Assembly: GCA_012840345.1 (NCBI GenBank)
Contig: DULO01000099.1
Location: 1 to 63,948 of the forward strand
Direction of reading: 5' to 3'
Length of the DNA: 63,948 nt
From: Candidatus Fermentithermobacillaceae bacterium
GTDB lineage: Bacteria; Bacillota; Sulfobacillia; Fermentithermobacillales; Fermentithermobacillaceae
A model generated the notes under the pieces. It had not been told where the DNA came from, searched no databases, and worked only from the letters and a program-made list of their open reading frames with translations. Below, in pieces: positions 50,715 through 58,934 of the stretch (within the stretch, counting starts at the first letter, position 1; the number at the start of each line of letters is the position of its first letter). Made by a program: the position numbers and the translations under genes.

Positions 50715-52322
50715 CTAGAATCCTCCCTCCTCATTTGACGTCACTTCTTTGCCAAAAGCCCCTACGGCTTTCGAACGGCCTATCATGAAAGCTTTGCCCG
50801 TCATCTGCTTCTTTCCTTCCGGATGGACTCTAAGGACGGCGATCATCTGGTCGGCGCAGTTCACAAGGAGCGCTTCGCCTTGAGTGCCCGCGATGGTCCC
50901 CGGAGTTCCCGCGGCGGGTTTGCCCGTAAGCCTTGTACTCAATACCTTAATACGTTGTCCCCCAAACTCCGTAACGGCACCCGGTTCGGGAGCGAGCCCT
51001 CTCACCAAATTGTGGACCGCCTGGGCGGGTTTACCCCATTCTATCTGGTCTTCGCCCGGCCGGAGGTGCCGCGCCCTGCTGGCCACCGAATCGTTTTGGG
51101 GGATCCTCTGGGCGGACCCGCCGTACACGGCCGCCATGGCTTCGAGAAGCATCCCGGCCCCCATATAGGCAAGCCTCATTTCAAGTTCTCCGTATGTCTC
51201 GTCGGGGCCGATCTCGGTCTCTCGTTGGAGACAAATGTCGCCCGCGTCAAGTTTCTCGCTAAGATATATGACCGAAACGCCGGTGATTCGCTCGCCGTTT
51301 AAGATGGCCCTAGAAACCGGATTGCCGCCCCTGTACTTGGGAAGCAGGGACGGGTGCACGTTTAGGCAAGCGTACCGCGGTATGTCGATGACCGCCTGAG
51401 GGACCTTCTGCCCAAAAGCGACCACGGTGATGAAATCGGGAGCTATTGCCGCGATCTGATCCTGGACGTTCTCGTCTTTCAGGTTCTCGCAACACAGGAC
51501 GGGTATTCCCAGCTTTTCGGCGGCGGATTTCACGGGGGTCGGCTTCGGGATCCTCTTTCTTCCGTATGGACGGTCGGGCTGGGTCACTACCAAGCGAACC
51601 TTTACCCCTGCTTTGACCAGGGCCTCCAGAGAAGGCACGGCAAACTCGGGGCTGCCCATGAACACGGCGGTGAGAGGACGTCCTTCCCGGTCCCTTTGGG
51701 ATTCGCTTGCTTCCGGTCCTTGCGCTCCATGCGGATCCTCGGCCTTCTCCGGGGTCTCAGCGGAAACCTCATCGCCGGCGCCTTGGCCTGACGCCTCCCC
51801 CGGTTTCTGTCCGCTCTCGCCCTCCGCGCCTTCAGCCTCGAACTCATCCTCCTCGGGAGTTTCTTTGGGCACTTCGCTTATGGTGGTGGCCCTGTCAATG
51901 AAAAGGATTCCGTCCAGGTGGTCTATCTCGTGTTGAAGGCATCTTGCCAGGAGGCCTTCCCCTTCTATCCAGACCTCGCGCCCCGCTTCATCCAAAGCCT
52001 TGACCGTGACGCTCGCGGAGCGTTCAACCTCGCCGATGTATCCCGGCCAGCTCAGGCATCCTTCCCACTGGACTTCGGTCTCGGCGGAACGCGCGGTTAT
52101 CTCCGGGTTCACCAGGAACCGGGGCCCATCGCCCACGTCCAGCACGACCAAACGCTTGGATATGCCAATCTGAGGCGCCGCCAAACCTACCCCGTTGGCT
52201 TCCCTCATCGTATCCAGCATGTCTTGAAGGGTCTTCTTGATAGCCTTGTTGACCCTTGTCACTTTCTTCGCTTTTTTTCTAAGCACAGGAGAATCAAAGC
52301 ATTGAATGTCCACGACGGGCAA
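50715..52322 (-). CDS. def-fmt: Fused peptide deformylase and Met-tRNA formyltransferase
   Basis: 535 residues in one frame. Residues 1-150 are a complete deformylase: GVGLAAPQIG (44-53), EGCLS (87-91, metal Cys89) and HEIDH (131-135). Residues 150-214 are an acidic, low-complexity linker (EEDEFEAEGAEGESG). Residues 217-525 are a formyltransferase: MGSPEFAVP (222-230), NVHPSLLPKYRG (321-332) and LDAGDI with catalytic Asp. The SLLP box has GGNPV where GAAPI is usual. The two activities put on and remove the N-formyl group of initiator Met. They are separate genes in Bacillus at this locus. Could be a sequencing fusion, but the linker is coding in a single clean frame. Confidence 0.92.
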   Translation of the reverse strand: MPVVDIQCFDSPVLRKKAKKVTRVNKAIKKTLQDMLDTMREANGVGLAAPQIGISKRLVVLDVGDGPRFLVNPEITARSAETEVQWEGCLSWPGYIGEVERSASVTVKALDEAGREVWIEGEGLLARCLQHEIDHLDGILFIDRATTISEVPKETPEEDEFEAEGAEGESGQKPGEASGQGAGDEVSAETPEKAEDPHGAQGPEASESQRDREGRPLTAVFMGSPEFAVPSLEALVKAGVKVRLVVTQPDRPYGRKRIPKPTPVKSAAEKLGIPVLCCENLKDENVQDQIAAIAPDFITVVAFGQKVPQAVIDIPRYACLNVHPSLLPKYRGGNPVSRAILNGERITGVSVIYLSEKLDAGDICLQRETEIGPDETYGELEMRLAYMGAGMLLEAMAAVYGGSAQRIPQNDSVASRARHLRPGEDQIEWGKPAQAVHNLVRGLAPEPGAVTEFGGQRIKVLSTRLTGKPAAGTPGTIAGTQGEALLVNCADQMIAVLRVHPEGKKQMTGKAFMIGRSKAVGAFGKEVTSNEEGGF

Positions 52323-52410
52323 ATCACATCACCTTTCGGCGCCATCATAGGTCTACCCACACAAGTCTAGTTTACCAGTTTCGAGTCTCAATACGTAAGG
52401 AGGGCGTCTG

Positions 52411-54366
52411 TCACCACATGTCTACCGGTTCGGCGTCAACTGTTATCTTTACCTGTGAGGCCGGCCTTATCTTCCCAAGGGCCGCGCGGCAAGCCCGGGA
52501 GAGGGTTAGATGGTCCGGATGCCTTAAGGCGACCTGCCAACGGAATTGGTTTCTCACCTTGGGTTTTGGCGACGGAATAGGACCGAGGACGCGGATGTCG
52601 GGTTCCGCCTCACCGCACAGTCGCGAAAACTCACGGGCCAAATCCTTTACCTTGTCATGATTCTTCCCCGAGAACCCCACCTTGAACAGGGCGGCGAAGG
52701 GCGGGTATCCCACCGACCGGCGCAATGCCAGTTCTTCTTCGTAGAAGGCGTCCGGGTCTATTAGCCCTCTCACCGAGTGGTGGTCGGGATTATACGTCTG
52801 GGCGACTATCGCCGGTTCGTATTCCCCTTCCCAATAAGCCCCCAGGTCAAGGAGGCGCCTTAAGGTGTGAAACACCCTCTCTGAAGCCCTAAAGTCGGGA
52901 AGGTTCAAAATGGTGTCGCCGGACAGGACGCCCACGAGCCTTACCTGCGGAAAGCCGAGCTGCCCCAAAGCCAGCTGTGTACCCAATAGACACGCCGGTC
53001 CTGGCATGCTGAATCTTGAAAGCGTCTCCTGGACCGTCTCGGAGGCAAGTGTGTCCTTGTCCAACCTATACAGGGGCACTTCAGGAAAATGCCGCGCAAC
53101 TTCCGAGGCCGCTTTTTCGATGCCGAACCCTAAGAACCTCCACCTGGCGCCTCCGCACTTGGGGCACCGGTCGGGCGACGCTTCCGCGCGGTCGCAAGTA
53201 TGGCATACCAGCTTTCGCTCTTTCGCGTGGTAGACCATGGGAGAACCGCACAAAGGACACGTTATCGTGTTTCCACAGTCTTGGCAGATAACCTGGGAAG
53301 CCTCTCCCCTCTTGTTAAGGAACAAGAAGACTTTCTCTCCAACCTCAAAAGCGCTTTTCATCCGCTCTATGAGGGCGGGCGACAACGCCTCTCTACGGGG
53401 ACCGCTTGCCCTGAGGTCCACGATCTCCGCGGACACCGGCCGTTCAGGCTCCCTTCTTAGCTCCAAGGCCCCTTCCCGCGCCATGGCGTAAGCCCACAAG
53501 GACGGGTGGGAACTGCCCAACAGCAAGCGCGCACCCAGGTATTGGGCTCGATGGCGCGCGACGGTACGGGCGTCGTACAACGGGGTCTCGGGCGATTTGT
53601 ACGAGTCGGACCATTCCTCGTCGACGATGATGGCTCCCAGGTTGGACGTCCCAGCGAAGACCGCGGACCTTGTCCCGACAACCACGGGATTGGGTCGGAT
53701 GAGGGCCTGGAGCCACTCCTCGCGCCTGGAAAGCCCGGTCATTTCAGAACACACGGGAGTGACCAGGTCTCCCGCGACCTCCCTAAGTTTGGAAACGGCG
53801 AGGCCCATCTCTTTAGTCTCAGGAACCAAAACGAGAGAGCCTTTGCCCCGGAGGAGTTCTTCCTTTACTACCTCCAAGTACCTGGCCCAGCGATGCCGCC
53901 TGCTTCCCCAGACCAGTTCCTCTTCGCCCTGTGAAAGAGCGTCTCCATTGACGATCCTCTCGGGCGGTCCTTCCAGGCCCACCGGCCGCGGTTCCACATA
54001 GCCCTTCATCTTCGGGATGACAGGCGGCCAAAGGCACGACCACATGGAAGCCAGAGAGACGCAGTAGTAACCGGCGAGCCGGCCGCAGAAGTCCAGCATT
54101 TCACGGTCAGGGAGGAACCGGGTGTCGTAGGCGAAGGAAATATCTTTCACGTTTATGCCCTCGGGTTTTTGGGCGCGCGAGACCACGAAACCGTCGGCGA
54201 AAGCGCTCCCGAAAGGAACGCGGACTTTGGCGCCGTAGGGAAGAACCCCATCTCCCGTCCAACGATAGGTGAACCTCCTATCGTCCAGGGAAGGCACGTC
54301 AACTATGATGTCAAGAAAAAGGTCTTGGCCGAAGACGCTTTCCGGCGCCGTTCCTCCCGACCGCAT
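52411..54366 (-). CDS. priA: PriA-like primosome protein with degenerate helicase motifs
   Basis: 651 residues. The N-terminal 3' DNA-binding domain (KVRVPFGSAFADGFVV) is present. Where GVTGSGKT (motif I) should stand, residues 152-165 read VWGSRRHRWARYLE, then GKGSLVLVPET. Motif II is DEEW (249-252) instead of DEEH, and QVAGRAGR (motif VI) is replaced by RLLDLGAYWEGEYEP (504-518). All eight zinc cysteines remain (361, 364, 370, 373, 388, 391, 401, 404), as does LNLPDFRASER. So ATPase/helicase activity is probably lost and replisome-loading contacts kept, as reported for actinobacterial PriA. The frame is intact, so it is not a pseudogene. coaBC, normally upstream, is missing. Confidence 0.88.
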   Translation of the reverse strand: MRSGGTAPESVFGQDLFLDIIVDVPSLDDRRFTYRWTGDGVLPYGAKVRVPFGSAFADGFVVSRAQKPEGINVKDISFAYDTRFLPDREMLDFCGRLAGYYCVSLASMWSCLWPPVIPKMKGYVEPRPVGLEGPPERIVNGDALSQGEEELVWGSRRHRWARYLEVVKEELLRGKGSLVLVPETKEMGLAVSKLREVAGDLVTPVCSEMTGLSRREEWLQALIRPNPVVVGTRSAVFAGTSNLGAIIVDEEWSDSYKSPETPLYDARTVARHRAQYLGARLLLGSSHPSLWAYAMAREGALELRREPERPVSAEIVDLRASGPRREALSPALIERMKSAFEVGEKVFLFLNKRGEASQVICQDCGNTITCPLCGSPMVYHAKERKLVCHTCDRAEASPDRCPKCGGARWRFLGFGIEKAASEVARHFPEVPLYRLDKDTLASETVQETLSRFSMPGPACLLGTQLALGQLGFPQVRLVGVLSGDTILNLPDFRASERVFHTLRRLLDLGAYWEGEYEPAIVAQTYNPDHHSVRGLIDPDAFYEEELALRRSVGYPPFAALFKVGFSGKNHDKVKDLAREFSRLCGEAEPDIRVLGPIPSPKPKVRNQFRWQVALRHPDHLTLSRACRAALGKIRPASQVKITVDAEPVDMW

Positions 54367-54443
54367 GGGCTCTTTCCTCCGGTTCTATGTAGCAGGGGCT
54401 CAAGGGAATCGAGAAGGGCACCTTCACCAGGTGCCCTCCAACG

Positions 54444-54656
54444 CTATTGCTCCGCGTCGCCCGGTTTGGCCGGTTCCCTGCGGATGACCCTTACCTTCCC
54501 TTGTACTATCTCATCTAGGGCGGCCGATACGGGCTTGCGTCCCGGGGGCAACGGCTCTTTTTTAGCTACAATCTGCCTCGCTCTTTTCGCTACCGCGATC
54601 ACGAGGCCGTACTTGGAGTTCTGGAGCGTTATGTCCCTGGACGGTGGGTTTATCAT
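54444..54656 (-). CDS. rpoZ: RNA polymerase omega subunit
   Basis: 70 residues from ATG 54656 with AAAGGAGGG upstream. Omega core: NSKYGLVIAVAKRARQIV and PVSAALDEIVQGKVRV. Stabilises the beta' subunit and supports ppGpp responses. Its first 95 bases are also read in another frame as the 3' end of gmk. The priA gene follows by 77 bases with no coaBC between. Confidence 0.93.
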   Translation of the reverse strand: MINPPSRDITLQNSKYGLVIAVAKRARQIVAKKEPLPPGRKPVSAALDEIVQGKVRVIRREPAKPGDAEQ

Positions 54657-55272
54657 CACATGCCCTCCTTTGGCCATCAGGCGGAAGGAGTTTTGCGTCT
54701 GCGGAGAAGCGGGCGCGTTCGCCCGCGAGAATCGCCCGAAGCCTATCCTTTGCCTTTTCAAGATCAGCATTGATAATAACATAATCGTAGGCTGAGAGAT
54801 CGGCCATTTCCTTACGGGCGCTTTCTAACCTAATCCTTTTCTGTTCTTCTCCTTCGGTCCCTCTGCTCTCAATCCGCCGTTGGAGTTCGTCTAGGGAAGG
54901 CGGCAAGACAAAAACAAAAATCCCATCAGGGAACACCTTTCGAAGGGTCTTGGCCCCCTGGACGTCCTTCTCTATTATGACGTCCACCCCGGCCTCCAAA
55001 GAGTCTTCGATGTCCTTTCTGGGAGTACCGTAATAATTGCCGTACACCAAAGCGTGTTCGCAAAGCTCTCCCCGCTCTTTCCTGCCCATAAATTCTTCCT
55101 TGGTTAGGAAAAAATAATCCTCTCCGTCGATCTCGCCCGGCCTCGGAGGTCGGGTAGTGACGGAGGGGCAGAAGCGGATATTCTTGTCCTCAGCCAGAAG
55201 AGCCCGCCTAAGCGAGCCCTTTCCGCAGCCTGACGGAGCCGTCAGTACAAGGAGAAGTCCCTTACTCATCAA
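54562..55272 (-). CDS. gmk: Guanylate kinase
   Basis: 236 residues. Walker A APSGCGKGSLRRAL, GMP-binding SVTTRPPRPGEIDGEDYFFL and YGNYYGTPRKDIED, and RIRLESARKEM. It phosphorylates GMP to GDP. The last ~35 residues (after LAGERARFSADA) are an unusual charged tail that runs into the rpoZ start, an overlap of 95 bases. It follows remA by two bases. Confidence 0.94.
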   Translation of the reverse strand: MMSKGLLLVLTAPSGCGKGSLRRALLAEDKNIRFCPSVTTRPPRPGEIDGEDYFFLTKEEFMGRKERGELCEHALVYGNYYGTPRKDIEDSLEAGVDVIIEKDVQGAKTLRKVFPDGIFVFVLPPSLDELQRRIESRGTEGEEQKRIRLESARKEMADLSAYDYVIINADLEKAKDRLRAILAGERARFSADAKLLPPDGQRRACDDKPTVQGHNAPELQVRPRDRGSEKSEADCS

Positions 55273-55274
55273 TT

Positions 55275-55532
55275 CTACACTGATTTCGTCGCTTTCTCGT
55301 CAAGCCTCGATACCACTGTCTCGGGGTTGACGGCGCTCAACACTATGTGCCCCGAATCGGCTATTATAACAGCGCGAGTGCGCCGGCCGTGGGTAGCGTC
55401 CACAAGCATCCCCCGGTCCCTGGCCTCGGATATTATCCTGCGAATAGGTGCGCTCTCCGGAGAAACCATGGCGACGATCCTGTTCGCCGACACAATATTG
55501 CCAAAGCCTATGCTGACCATGCGGATGCCCAT
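55275..55532 (-). CDS. remA: RemA/YlzA (DUF370) biofilm regulator
   Basis: 85 residues, DUF370: [44 protein letters not shown] and [22 protein letters not shown]. RemA is a DNA-binding ring that activates matrix and osmoprotection genes in Bacillus. Adjacent to gmk as in Bacillus (two-base gap). The start at 55532 or the ATG four codons inside are both possible. Confidence 0.93.
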   Translation of the reverse strand: MGIRMVSIGFGNIVSANRIVAMVSPESAPIRRIISEARDRGMLVDATHGRRTRAVIIADSGHIVLSAVNPETVVSRLDEKATKSV

Positions 55533-55555
55533 GAAAACGCGAGAAAACCCCCTGA

Positions 55556-55867
55556 CTACTTCTCCAGGAACCTGGCCAAAAGGGCCTCTTTCTGTCTCTT
55601 GCCCAAGCCCTGCACCCGGCGAGACTCGTCGATGCCTACCTCATCCATAATCTTGTCGGCTTTCACTTTGCCTACTCTCGGCAAAGACCTAAGAAGGTAG
55701 GAAACCTTCATTCTCTGGATAACCGGATCAGTGTCGTTCACCACATCGGCGAACTTCTTTTCGCCCTTCTTGAGCTGCATCCTTAGCTCAGCGCGCTTCT
55801 TGCGCATATCTTGAGCTTTCTCGAGTGCTCTTTTCTTTTCTTCTGGAGTCAGACTAGGAAGCGCCAC
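55556..55867 (-). CDS. mihF: mIHF-like integration host factor
   Basis: 103 residues from GTG 55867 with AGGAGGGAG upstream. The sequence matches the mycobacterial-type integration host factor: [30 protein letters not shown] and the helix-hairpin-helix-like [20 protein letters not shown] ... [15 protein letters not shown] nucleoid protein common in actinobacteria and some clostridia, unrelated to IhfAB. First gene of the long minus-strand operon, 23 bases before remA. Confidence 0.88.
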   Translation of the reverse strand: MALPSLTPEEKKRALEKAQDMRKKRAELRMQLKKGEKKFADVVNDTDPVIQRMKVSYLLRSLPRVGKVKADKIMDEVGIDESRRVQGLGKRQKEALLARFLEK

Positions 55868-55932
55868 GGTTCTCCCTCCTGAAATTATTTGCCTTCCGGT
55901 ATGCCATATACCTCGGTATGTAGCAATTCACA

Positions 55933-55947
55933 GGGCGATATTCGCCC
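55933..55947. promoter_or_regulatory. Palindrome upstream of mihF
   Basis: GGGCGA-TAT-TCGCCC, perfect 6-bp arms, lies 65 bases before mihF. A second dyad, GGTAT-GCCAT-ATACC, lies at about 55898-55912. The 184-base gap holds no gene; these are candidate operator sites for the mihF-remA operon. A weak promoter (TTGCTA, 17, CATACC) on minus is possible. Confidence 0.35.
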
Positions 55948-56051
55948 AATTTGGCAGAATTCCTCTTTTTGTGCCAGCCCAAATGCCCAAAAACCCAGAA
56001 AACCCGTGCCCTGGTCCTAAGTGGAAACCCAATTTCCAGGTAAATCGGCCA

Positions 56052-57980
56052 TCACTGGTGAGATATTGTACCCAAGGCGCCAATCCCTAGTCCTGCTAGC
56101 CGGACATCCAGGTACATGGCGTGGGACCACACCAAAGGGGCCACCGACACCGGACGCAAACGCACGCAGTCCAGTTGTTCCGACATAACGCCTGATGGAA
56201 GCCGGGCCTTCTCAAACACGGTCGATTCCTTGGCAAGTTCCTCTCGTGTCAATAGTCCCAGGCATTTCCCCGACAGAAGCCGCCAGGCCGAGCATACGAG
56301 CCAGACATTGCCGGGAAGGTCTCCCGCCCCTTCCGGGCGGGCGTACCAGTCCCCCACATATCGGGCCGCTCCAAACACTCCGTCCCCCATGTCCACGGTC
56401 ACTGTCTCGTTAAGGCGATTCCATGTTTGAACCGACATCGCCCTGATCTCATCCAGGAGCGCTTCCCCTTCCTCACGGCCGCCAAAATCCTCGGGGAACT
56501 CCACAGGCGCCAGGAGAAGAGGGATAAGGTACAGGCTGGAGTCGGGGGTCCAGTCCGGCACCAAAGAGCCTGAATCCCGTTCTTCCCTAAGTCCTCTGGA
56601 AAAGCCCGACTCCAAGGAGCCTAGACTGGCCACGAGACCTCGAAGAAGCCTTATCGAGCCCTCCAAGTACGCCTTCCACTCCGATCGCCCCAAAGCTTTC
56701 GCTATCATGGAGGCCCAGTAGAGACCGGCGATACACGACGCTTGCGTATACGAGAATACCCCTCGCCTTTCCTCCCAGAGGTCATATGAAGGCTTGACCA
56801 AGGCGCCGTCTTTCCATACGTAACCCAACAGGAACGAAGCTGCCTTGGAAACAAAGGGATCGAAAATGGAATGGAGGAAGTCCAGGTCTCCCGTCTTTCG
56901 CAAGTACTCGCCCGCGGTCACCAGCGACAAGGCCGTCTCGTCTTCTTGAATGGGCAGGCAGTCGTCGGGAAGATCCGCCGGGTGCCATCCCGAGCCCCGG
57001 TAGCCGTCCGCCCGGTACCTTTGGAAGAAGTACCCGCCTTCGGACAAGGTATTGGCGCAGTATTCGAGGAAGCGGCGTCCGTAGGACACGAGCCCTTGCC
57101 TTATGAGGGTGGAAGCGCACATGGCGGCGTCTCTATGCCATACATACCGGTAGTGGTCGCGGAAGTCTCCCATTATCCCGGTATCGCATGACGCCAGGAT
57201 AGCCCCGCCGGCGTCGCAATGGGTGACCAGGACTTTGGTGGAAACGTCATCCCGTCCTGCCCAGTACGTCTTGGTCCTTTCCAGAGTCCCGCGAAGGCCC
57301 GCTTCTTGTGCCTTATCTAACCCGGCGTCCGCTTCATCCCTGTTTTCCCCCAGCGCGAAAGCCAATGTGACACGGCTTTCCTCAGGGTTTGTGACGAACC
57401 GGGAGCCGATCACGCTTTCGATAAGCCCGTGGTCCACGCCGTGACCTGACATCTCACCGTTTGGTCCGTACAGGTATGCTCCTCCGTCGCTTACCTTGGC
57501 GACCCGTGCCATCCCTTCTTGCCCAAGGACGCAAGCAGCTACCCACACCGGCCCTTTGTAGTGGTACAACCTCTTCCTCTTCGGGTCCCAGAACCCCGCC
57601 TCACCAATTGTGTTCTCCTTCAGCGCCAGCGCGAGCCTCATGTACGCGCCCGCTGACCGGACGGACCCCTCAACCCTCAAATGCCTTATCCATACGGGCC
57701 GGTAAGGGTCCACCACGTCCGTCACGAACACGCTTACGGGACGGGTCCTGCACCTTATATCCCACTCAAAAGACATGCCCCGCCCGTAGGCGCCTGCCGC
57801 TTCCCAGGAGTAACCGTCGACCTCTAAAACTTCGTCTTCCAAAAGGACGATCAAGCGGCTCCTGTCGTTTTCGGCCACGTGGTTCTCCAACCCGATCACC
57901 GGGTAGAACATTTCCCTCAAGGAACACACGGTGTCGAACCCTAAGTATAGACGGCCGTTTCCCAAGACCGCTGGCCGCAA
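56052..57980 (-). CDS. GH15 glucoamylase-family glycoside hydrolase
   Basis: 642 residues. N-terminal beta domain (LGNGRLYLGFDTVCSLREMFYPVIG) typical of bacterial glucoamylases, then the (alpha/alpha)6 barrel: YVWHRDAAM (279-287), PIQEDETAL, PSYDLWEERRG (397-407, with the general acid Glu), and SGVMSEQL near 605 as the general base region. It probably releases glucose from glycogen or maltodextrins; no signal peptide, so cytoplasmic. It is divergent from the DUF4912-GH57 pair. Confidence 0.88.
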   Translation of the reverse strand: MRPAVLGNGRLYLGFDTVCSLREMFYPVIGLENHVAENDRSRLIVLLEDEVLEVDGYSWEAAGAYGRGMSFEWDIRCRTRPVSVFVTDVVDPYRPVWIRHLRVEGSVRSAGAYMRLALALKENTIGEAGFWDPKRKRLYHYKGPVWVAACVLGQEGMARVAKVSDGGAYLYGPNGEMSGHGVDHGLIESVIGSRFVTNPEESRVTLAFALGENRDEADAGLDKAQEAGLRGTLERTKTYWAGRDDVSTKVLVTHCDAGGAILASCDTGIMGDFRDHYRYVWHRDAAMCASTLIRQGLVSYGRRFLEYCANTLSEGGYFFQRYRADGYRGSGWHPADLPDDCLPIQEDETALSLVTAGEYLRKTGDLDFLHSIFDPFVSKAASFLLGYVWKDGALVKPSYDLWEERRGVFSYTQASCIAGLYWASMIAKALGRSEWKAYLEGSIRLLRGLVASLGSLESGFSRGLREERDSGSLVPDWTPDSSLYLIPLLLAPVEFPEDFGGREEGEALLDEIRAMSVQTWNRLNETVTVDMGDGVFGAARYVGDWYARPEGAGDLPGNVWLVCSAWRLLSGKCLGLLTREELAKESTVFEKARLPSGVMSEQLDCVRLRPVSVAPLVWSHAMYLDVRLAGLGIGALGTISHQ

Positions 57981-58043
57981 GTCGGTAAGCTCCTTCCTCT
58001 GGCGGAATAAATCCCTTGCTTACTCCTCATATTTACTAGAGTC

Positions 58044-58934
58044 ATGGTCTTGTGGCTGTCTTTCGATTTTGACCTGGCGGGAGGAATCCTATTCGTGTTT
58101 TGGTTCTACACTGGAACAGTCATAGTAGCCGCGCTGGCTATCGGGTTCTTCTTCTACCGCAGGGCCAGGCAGATTGTTTCTGAAGAAGAAACCTTCTCTC
58201 GGACCGAGGCGTCCTTTGAGGCATCGGAGGAACTCGGGACAGCCGGTCCCAACGAATCACACGGGCGGGACCGGGAGACTCACGCGAGCGCGCCAAAGGC
58301 CGCGTCTCCCGATGAACCTTACAGGCGGAACCTCCGGACGGACAACCTCTCCAAAGAAGTCGAGGTGGCCTGGGAAGCCGCGGACATCATAGATTTCCCT
58401 GCGGGGGCCGCGGCCAGCCCGCACGAAGCCGCGGGCCTTCCTCCCACAGAAACCGCCCGGCCCCTACGCGTGAAGGACGCGAAGGCCAGGTACAAGGAAA
58501 GCCCCCGGTTAGTCCTCATGGCCAGAGACCCGAGCTGGCTGTACGCTTACTGGAACGTCGCGCACGAAAAATATCAGGAAATGTACAAGAAGCACCTAGA
58601 CGAATGGGGCTTGTCCCGCCCGGTGCTGCGGCTTTACGATGTTACTCCCGGGCGCGTCAGGGAACACACCGACATTTACCTAAACGATGAGGCCGACAAC
58701 TGGTACATCCGCGTGGATAGGCCCAACCACCGCCTTTACGCGGAGATCGGCAGGGCTTTCCCCGACAGGTTCTTGGCTTTCGCCCGCTCAAACGAGGTGA
58801 CGATGCCCCCCGGCGGCATATCCATGGAAATCGCCGAAGAATGGGCTCCGCTGGCGTGGGAGACCTATTACAGCAAGGTCGGAGACGCTGCCGGCGTAAG
58901 CTCTCCGATGGTTTGGGGGAAAAGCGAAGAATGA
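58044..58934 (+). CDS. DUF4912 protein with membrane anchor
   Basis: 296 residues. One hydrophobic helix (about 14-37, ILFVFWFYTGTVIVAALAIGFF), a polar low-complexity stretch (45-150), then DUF4912 (about 150-280): RLVLMARDPSWLYAYWNV, RPVLRLYDVT and NWYIRVDRPNHRLYAEIG. DUF4912 proteins resemble carbohydrate-binding folds and are often beside GH57 enzymes, as here (ATGA overlap). Probably brings the GH57 enzyme to the membrane or to glucan; this is inferred. Confidence 0.75.
   Translation: MVLWLSFDFDLAGGILFVFWFYTGTVIVAALAIGFFFYRRARQIVSEEETFSRTEASFEASEELGTAGPNESHGRDRETHASAPKAASPDEPYRRNLRTDNLSKEVEVAWEAADIIDFPAGAAASPHEAAGLPPTETARPLRVKDAKARYKESPRLVLMARDPSWLYAYWNVAHEKYQEMYKKHLDEWGLSRPVLRLYDVTPGRVREHTDIYLNDEADNWYIRVDRPNHRLYAEIGRAFPDRFLAFARSNEVTMPPGGISMEIAEEWAPLAWETYYSKVGDAAGVSSPMVWGKSEE

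Noticed and set aside
52411-54366. priA as a pseudogene
   Set aside because: The frame is open over the normal length, and zinc cysteines and other family blocks are well conserved; only the ATPase motifs are changed.
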